A DNA stretch of 64,000 nt. It comes from Campanula takesimana (lineage: Eukaryota; Streptophyta; Magnoliopsida; Asterales; Campanulaceae). The DNA lies in the NCBI GenBank assembly GCA_026119855.1, contig JAOWBW010000087.1, forward strand, positions 62,001 through 126,000. Direction: 5' to 3'. This document shows positions 58,917-64,000 of the stretch, one piece after another; position 1 is the first letter of the stretch, and every line of letters begins with the position of its first letter. A model generated the notes under the pieces. That model was not told where the DNA came from. It saw only the letters and a program-made list of their open reading frames with translations, and ran no database searches. The translations under genes were made by a program, and so were the position numbers.

Positions 58917-59021
58917 CTCGGCCGAGCAGTTCTATATGACTCGGCCGAGCAACCTCGGCTCCAAAATTATGACTCTCTGGTCAGCTCCGCTCGGCCGAGT
59001 CAAGGGACGCGCTCGGCCGAG
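58917..59021. repeat. GC-rich cassette in TR-GAG LTR (23-50-22 spacing)
   Basis: The perfect palindrome CTCGGCCGAG at 58917, 58940, 58990 and 59012. Same LTR position and spacing as 12285-12393 and 32049-32152, different motif. Confidence 0.96.
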
Positions 59022-59851
59022 TACCTCCTAAATTCAGAAAAAACGCAGAAGAACCCAAGTAACCAAAATTTACCCAAAACTTCACCATTTCTCTAATACT
59101 CAAAATCAAGACTTCCAATAAGCATAATAATGCACCAAAACAACTTGTGAACTTGAAATTGACCTAAATAACAACATCTAGCTACCCACAACAAGATTCG
59201 AACCCCAACATTCCCAAGAACACCATTTTTGACCAAAACTCAAATAAATTCCAAATAAATTCTAAACTCAACCAAACTTCCAATATAACACATCAAGCAT
59301 TATATAAACATGATATGAACATTTTAGCGTAAAAATGGGGAAAAGTAACTTACTTGAAAATAATGAAAGTTGACGGAATTCGAATATTCTTGATTCTACG
59401 CGATCCTATCGACGATCTAAACACACTTCATGTTTTAAGAAATGAGAAATAACAAGAGGAAGATGATGGAAATGTAGAGAGAAGGTAGAGAGAAACTTAC
59501 CCTTTCCATGGATAGAGAGAGAAAATGCTGGGAGAGATGAGAGGAAGAGTGAGGGTGAAATGAGGGAGGAGAGGAGAAAAGAGGGAGTAAGTAGGAGGAT
59601 TAGAGAATTTACACATTGACCCCTTCCCCTACATACTAACACAATAATCTTACACTCCCCACTAACAACTAAGACCCAACACTCCACACTAGCATAAATA
59701 ACCAATTAAGTGCTAGGCATAATTATTATAACACATAAAATGCACACATAAATATTTAAATAAATAATAATTTAAATAAATAAATACGCAAATAAATAAA
59801 TAATAATTATTTATTACCAATAAAATAGAGCCTAGTTTTCGGGTCGTGACA

Positions 59852-59866
59852 TTCACTCCCCCTTAA
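59852..59866 (-). other. TR-GAG polypurine tract
   Basis: The minus strand reads TTTAAGGGGGAGTGAA up to the LTR TG. Confidence 0.88.
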
Positions 59867-61584
59867 AGAAAATTCGACCCGAATTTTAACGAGACTTACA
59901 CGCAAGACCAAATAGCTATGGATACGGTAGTTCCGCCATTTCCCGAATTTCTCGATTGTCCAATCTAACCCACTACAAGGTAACCTTATATAATGCTTAC
60001 GATAACACTACCTCTCGAACCGAATCATTCCATCATTATCTTCGTTACTAATCAAAACTCGTACTCAAAATCGAAGAATCCAAATTATTTCCACACATAA
60101 TTCTCGAGATATCTCAAGCTCGCCTTATTCATAGCCTTAACTACACCGCAAAGGTACTTCCATTTGTAAATCGCATACTTAGTATTATTCCCCAGAAATT
60201 CAAAACACTACCATCTCGAGTTTAGTTAGCTTTTAAAATATGAAAGGCTAAAGAAATTTCCCATCCCCATAATATTCACCAAAGGCTATATCTCTAAGGA
60301 TTCCCATTATAGTGCTCTCGCTCTAGGTAACACCTTAAACTAGAGGTGTAATGTAAACCCAAAATTTTAATACAAAATGTTCACTTAAATCTACGTCATA
60401 ATATCATCATCATAACACTCCAATCCTTGAAAGCCTAAAATAATTACGAATACTCAATAGTCCGAAAATGATCTAAATTTTACCTTCAAGGGATTTCCTC
60501 TAGCTCCCTTTTTAGTTAATAACCTGTGCTCATATACCCAAGGAAATCAACAAATCTCAAATCCTCAATAGCTAACCCAAGTTAGTCTTTCACGCATGCA
60601 TTTGTTGACCTAATGATACTTAGGCTCAATAGTACTACCATCATAATAAACCAATTAGCTAGCAACGTTACAACTGACCCAATACCAAGTCATGAGATTC
60701 CTTAATTATGCCCAAGTATTGATACTCCACTTCCTTCACATACCCTTGATCCAATTCGGGAAACGCCACCAAGAAGGGATTTAGAACCATAGAAACACCA
60801 TCTAACCAAAATTTCAAAATGCCTTTAACATAAATCGAGAAATTATTATTCTCCCAAAATGTACTTAGTCCTTTCTAACTTAACACGCTTACCACCATTA
60901 ATAATCATAACTCCTACAACAAACTCATCATCTATAACAAATCGTACACCTCTCCATATTAATCTATTCCGATGCATTCACGGAGATGTACTAAAAGTGA
61001 CCAAAATTTTCCTTAAGAGATCCTCATTGAATCCTCAACTCCTATAACCCAACCGATACAATATAGATATTGATCTAATTATCAGCACTACAACCTTGTA
61101 CTATAACAACTCAATTTAACCCAAGGTTCTCCCCAATTACTAGGTACTATTCAGAAATAAAATAGAAGTTTTCACAAACGATAAATACGCCCAACAATTC
61201 ACCGAAACTAAATACTCGGATTTTAATTAAGGAAAGATAGGTATAACTCTACCCAAATGAACAGTCTCAAACAGTTGTAAGAAATTAGGAATGGAGAATA
61301 TAACAATCCCCCTACCACAATAGACTAAAGCAATAGTAACATCAAAATCTTGTAATAGCAACATGGCTAATCTAGCAGGTGAGACATAACCATACTTAAG
61401 CACATCATAAGCACATAAGACTTCATTAGATACCCTAAACTCCTCCATAGGAGTAGACACCTACTACACATAAGTCAAAGACTCAGAAGAAATAAATGCA
61501 ACTAAATGCACAGAAACACATAAATGCGATGATCCTAAAATGCACGTGCTCGCTCTCACGACGCAAAATAATACCATCCTAAAA
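59867..61584 (-). other. TR-GAG internal non-coding region
   Basis: AT-rich with no retrotransposon domain on either strand. One short minus-strand stretch (about 60855-60990) reads like protein (RGVRFVIDDEFVVGVMIING) but is only about 40 codons long and matches nothing I know. Another short frame lies at 61227-61460. It probably represents the deleted or replaced pol region plus the 3' UTR. Confidence 0.65.
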
Positions 61585-62676
61585 TTATCCGTTACCTGGC
61601 GAGTGCTGATTGATTGCAAATACGCTACCCGAAACCTTGGGCTTCCCCGAAGCATCCCTCTTCTGACCCTGTGGTATTCCAGTTCCTGTCCCCGATGACT
61701 GAACCCTAAACCTCAGACAATCTTTAACGAAGTGTCCCAACTGACCACACTTCACACATTTTCCTTGCTTCTTCCAACACTTGTCTTCTGAGTGTCCTTT
61801 CCTCTGACAGTAGATGCAGACTTTCCCATTTCGTGACCCCTTATTAGAACCTTGATTTCCTACTGTTGGTTGCCCTTGAAGTTTCCCTCTGAATCGAGTT
61901 TGCTATCCAGAATTACCTCTGTTATCCGAATGTTGCTGTTGTGACTTACTCTGCCCTCCTTGCTTACCCGGGTTAACCATCTCAGTCTTCCTTTTGTGTT
62001 CCCCAATATCCTGCTCAATCAAGTAGGCTCGATCCACCGCATCCTGAAAAGGTTGAATTCTTTGGGCTAAAAGTTGAGTCCTAATAGCTGTCTTCAAACC
62101 CCTGATCAATCTCATCGCTTTCTGCTCCTCGGTCCGCACAAGGTAGTCACTACACCTGGCTAATTCTGTGAACTTAACTGAGTACTGTGCTACTGACATC
62201 ATGCCTTGCTCCAAGCTGAGGAACTCGATCTCTTTCCGGTTTTGATTTACTAGAGAGATAAAATGATCCTTGAATTTCCTCACGAACCACTCCCAAGGAT
62301 ATGGTACAAGAGTCGCATCCCAACTGGTCTTCAGTGCCTTCCACCAATGTTCCGCAGCCCCCACGAGCTTATAAGCTGCAAACAGAACCCTATCCTCATC
62401 AGTGCAACCAAAGACATCGTAGATTTTCTCCATTGATTCTATCCATAGTTCGGCCTTCTTCACATCAGGCTCACCGTCGTACTCACTTGGTTTCAACTTC
62501 AAGAACTGCTCCCACCCATATCGCGGAGGTGCTACATGTTCCCCTCTCGGCCCTTGGTCAGGAATTGCTTTCATGGCCGCTTCAAACCTGTCCTGAAACA
62601 TTGCACGGTTTTCTTCCCGTAGACCATTCTGATTCTGAGCCCCACTAGAACTTTCACCCGTTCTTCTTCTAGCCAT
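61585..62676 (-). pseudogene. gag: TR-GAG gag, one nonsense codon
   Basis: ATG at 62674-62676 (MARRRTGESSSGAQNQNGLR). The gag core spans about residues 45-200 (PSEYDGEPDVKKAELWIESM, YKLVGAAEHWWKAL). An in-frame TAG at 61903-61905 is followed in the same frame by two normal CCHC knuckles, CIYCQRKGHSEDKC and CVKCGQLGHFVKDC, and a terminal TAA at 61585-61587. Total 364 codons. The TAG could be a CAG to TAG change. In pol-bearing relatives protease would follow directly; here the frame ends and no protease is present. The protein truncated at TAG keeps the capsid part but not the knuckles. Confidence 0.88.
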
Positions 62677-62782
62677 GACAAACAAATACCTGCATAAAAC
62701 CTTAACCGTTACTCACTCCGCACACAACTACCCTCCTAGGTCATTCTAGTCCACCTATACTTATACATAGAGCTAAACCATA

Positions 62783-62794
62783 GCTCTGATACCA
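62783..62794 (-). other. TR-GAG primer binding site
   Basis: The minus strand reads TGGTATCAGAGC, initiator tRNA-Met type, two bases from the LTR end. Confidence 0.93.
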
Positions 62795-62796
62795 AC

Positions 62797-64000
62797 TGTC
62801 GCGACCCCGGAACCCGCGGGCCCGAGACCGCGATCTGGACGTCTACTTAAATCCAAAACTCTAAAATATAGAAGTTAAAAATTCCGTTTTGAACCAAAAG
62901 ATGATAACACAAGGTTTTACAAATTCAAGTTTAAATCAACAAAGTACGTCTAACATAAGCTCCACAACTTATGCCCAAAAGAATAAAATATACAATTCTT
63001 AATGACGTCAATAATGGTAAAACTATCCCCAAAAGGTTATACATTTAAATAATATAAACCGATCCATAACAACCTGCCCCAAAATCTCAATCCTCTCGAC
63101 GTCCTCCTCGATCCGCGAATCCTAATCCTTTTCCTCCTGGGGGGGGGGGGGGTTAAGGAAAAACAAAGATGGAAATAAACGGGGTGAGATAAAATCTCAG
63201 TAAGTTACTAATGCAACTACATGACATGCTAATATGCAATGACCAATAGCAATTAACATAAGACAGATAGCAGCGGAATAATAAGTGACATGCTGACGAA
63301 TGGTAACATCCAATAATCAATCATATAAATAAACATATAACAACAAATGAGAGGCTCCCTATCGTCAACCGTCCCATACCGGTTGGAAATAACGACCAGC
63401 TCATCATGCAACACATAAAGCTGAAATAAACACTCATAAGTGGATACATAGCCAAGGTTTCACCCAACTGAAGAACCAAATAAAGGTCGTTGCGCAGCTT
63501 CAATAATCAACAAATCATCATCTTCATAATAGCATGAAAGATGAAGAGAAATCCCCGGTCAGAAGCGACCGATCAACCCATCGATCAACAAACCATCTTC
63601 ATAGTAGCATAAAAGCTGAAGAGAAACCCGGTACCGGAACCAATAACCAAATGAAGTGTCACAAGGGACGGGAGACATGCCACAAAGTCATGCTCCAAGT
63701 AAAGCTAAAATGCACACAAAGGAGCTAGCTCTTCTCACATCCAAGGCCAATCTGGAGGAGGGTAATAATGGGGCAAAACAATGGTCAACATCACAATGGA
63801 CTTGGCTGTGCCATCATAATGTTTCGCATCGCCCAAACAAACACAAAATACCAGCTGGACTTTCAAATAAATGCTAAGTAATAAAAATACTAGCGTAAAT
63901 AAACAACTTAAGGTTCCAAAGTAGGGAACCAATCCAAATAATCACCATAAAGGTAAACCAATCCAAACAATCACCATAAAGAGACAATGATTACTCATGA
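62797..64000 (-). repeat. TR-GAG element 5' LTR, cut by window edge
   Basis: The plus strand starts TGTCGCGACCCCGG and follows 57007-58205 closely, including a G run of about 14 against 10. The cassette region is outside the window. Confidence 0.95.

Larger units (their letters stand above)
57007..59851 (-). repeat. TR-GAG element 3' LTR (2,845 bp)
   Basis: The plus strand runs TGTCGCGACCCCGG...GGGTCGTGACA. Carries a G10 run (57350-57359), a TATA box and a GC-rich cassette. Same family as the solo LTRs at 10333 and 31215. Confidence 0.95.
57007..64000 (-). mobile_element. Tekay-like LTR element with gag and no pol (TR-GAG type), cut by right edge
   Basis: 3' LTR 57007-59851, polypurine tract 59852-59866, about 1.7 kb non-coding, gag 61585-62676, initiator-Met primer site 62783-62794, 5' LTR 62797 to the edge. 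The overlapping parts of the two LTRs (about 1.2 kb) are nearly identical, so this is one insertion. The internal region is only 2,945 bp and holds no protease, RT or integrase, unlike Tekay/Del relatives. It is inserted in the copia3 5' LTR; the left flank is CTAAG (57002-57006) and the right flank is not in the window. Confidence 0.9.

Noticed and set aside
60855..60990. Protein-like minus-strand stretch in the TR-GAG internal region
   Set aside because: About 40 codons, stops on both sides, no family match; too little to call a gene.

Overview
The window is plant nuclear DNA made almost wholly of nested LTR retrotransposons. Plant-type evidence: Ty3/gypsy polyproteins of the Tat/Ogre type with a second (archaeal-type) RNase H, antisense plant mobile domain (PMD) ORFs, Ty1/copia elements primed by initiator tRNA-Met, and a Tekay/Del-like LTR family. 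I found no host gene, tRNA, rRNA or CRISPR array. The species cannot be named from this; a TE-rich angiosperm chromosome region is the best description.

Layout, left to right. (1) 1-8258: Tat element E1, minus strand, cut by the left edge; its pol frame is fully open and it looks like the youngest Tat copy. (2) 8259-14739: 3' end of Tat element E0, plus strand, with an intact antisense PMD gene (8409-9803), a tandem-repeat 3' UTR and a 1,015-bp LTR; a Tekay-like solo LTR (10333-13201, TSD CCGTC) sits inside it. (3) 14741-22014: decayed copia element (copia1), left LTR truncated. (4) 22015-24755 and 44193-47165: Tat element E3, pol and PMD, split by (5) E2, a complete 19.4-kb Tat element at 24756-44187 (LTRs of 2,913 and 2,986 bp, TSD GTGGT), itself interrupted by a Tekay-like solo LTR (31215-33323, TSD GCTTC). 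(6) 47190-49840: copia2 fragment, minus. (7) about 50330-50573: scrap of Tat LTR. (8) 50574-57006: copia3, minus, 3' LTR complete, 5' LTR interrupted by (9) 57007-64000: a minus-strand Tekay-like element with two LTRs and a gag gene but no pol (TR-GAG type), cut by the right edge.

How the parts work: each Tat element encodes gag, protease, a G-patch-like segment, RT, two RNase H domains and integrase on the sense strand, and a PMD protein on the opposite strand near its 3' end, in two cases below its own TATA-like box. E2 and E3 are dead (stops, frameshifts, lost catalytic residues); the PMD of E0 and the visible pol of E1 are open.

Most unusual signal: nearly every LTR family here carries a cassette of short GC-rich near-palindromes in otherwise AT-rich DNA, usually upstream of a TATA-like box. 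The motif differs between copies, but the spacing is kept: 22-50-22 bp in three Tekay-like LTRs with three unrelated motifs, 22-bp steps in copia1 and copia3, and 29-29 bp in both E0 cassettes. Conserved geometry with exchanged sequence is not explained by any standard element feature I know.
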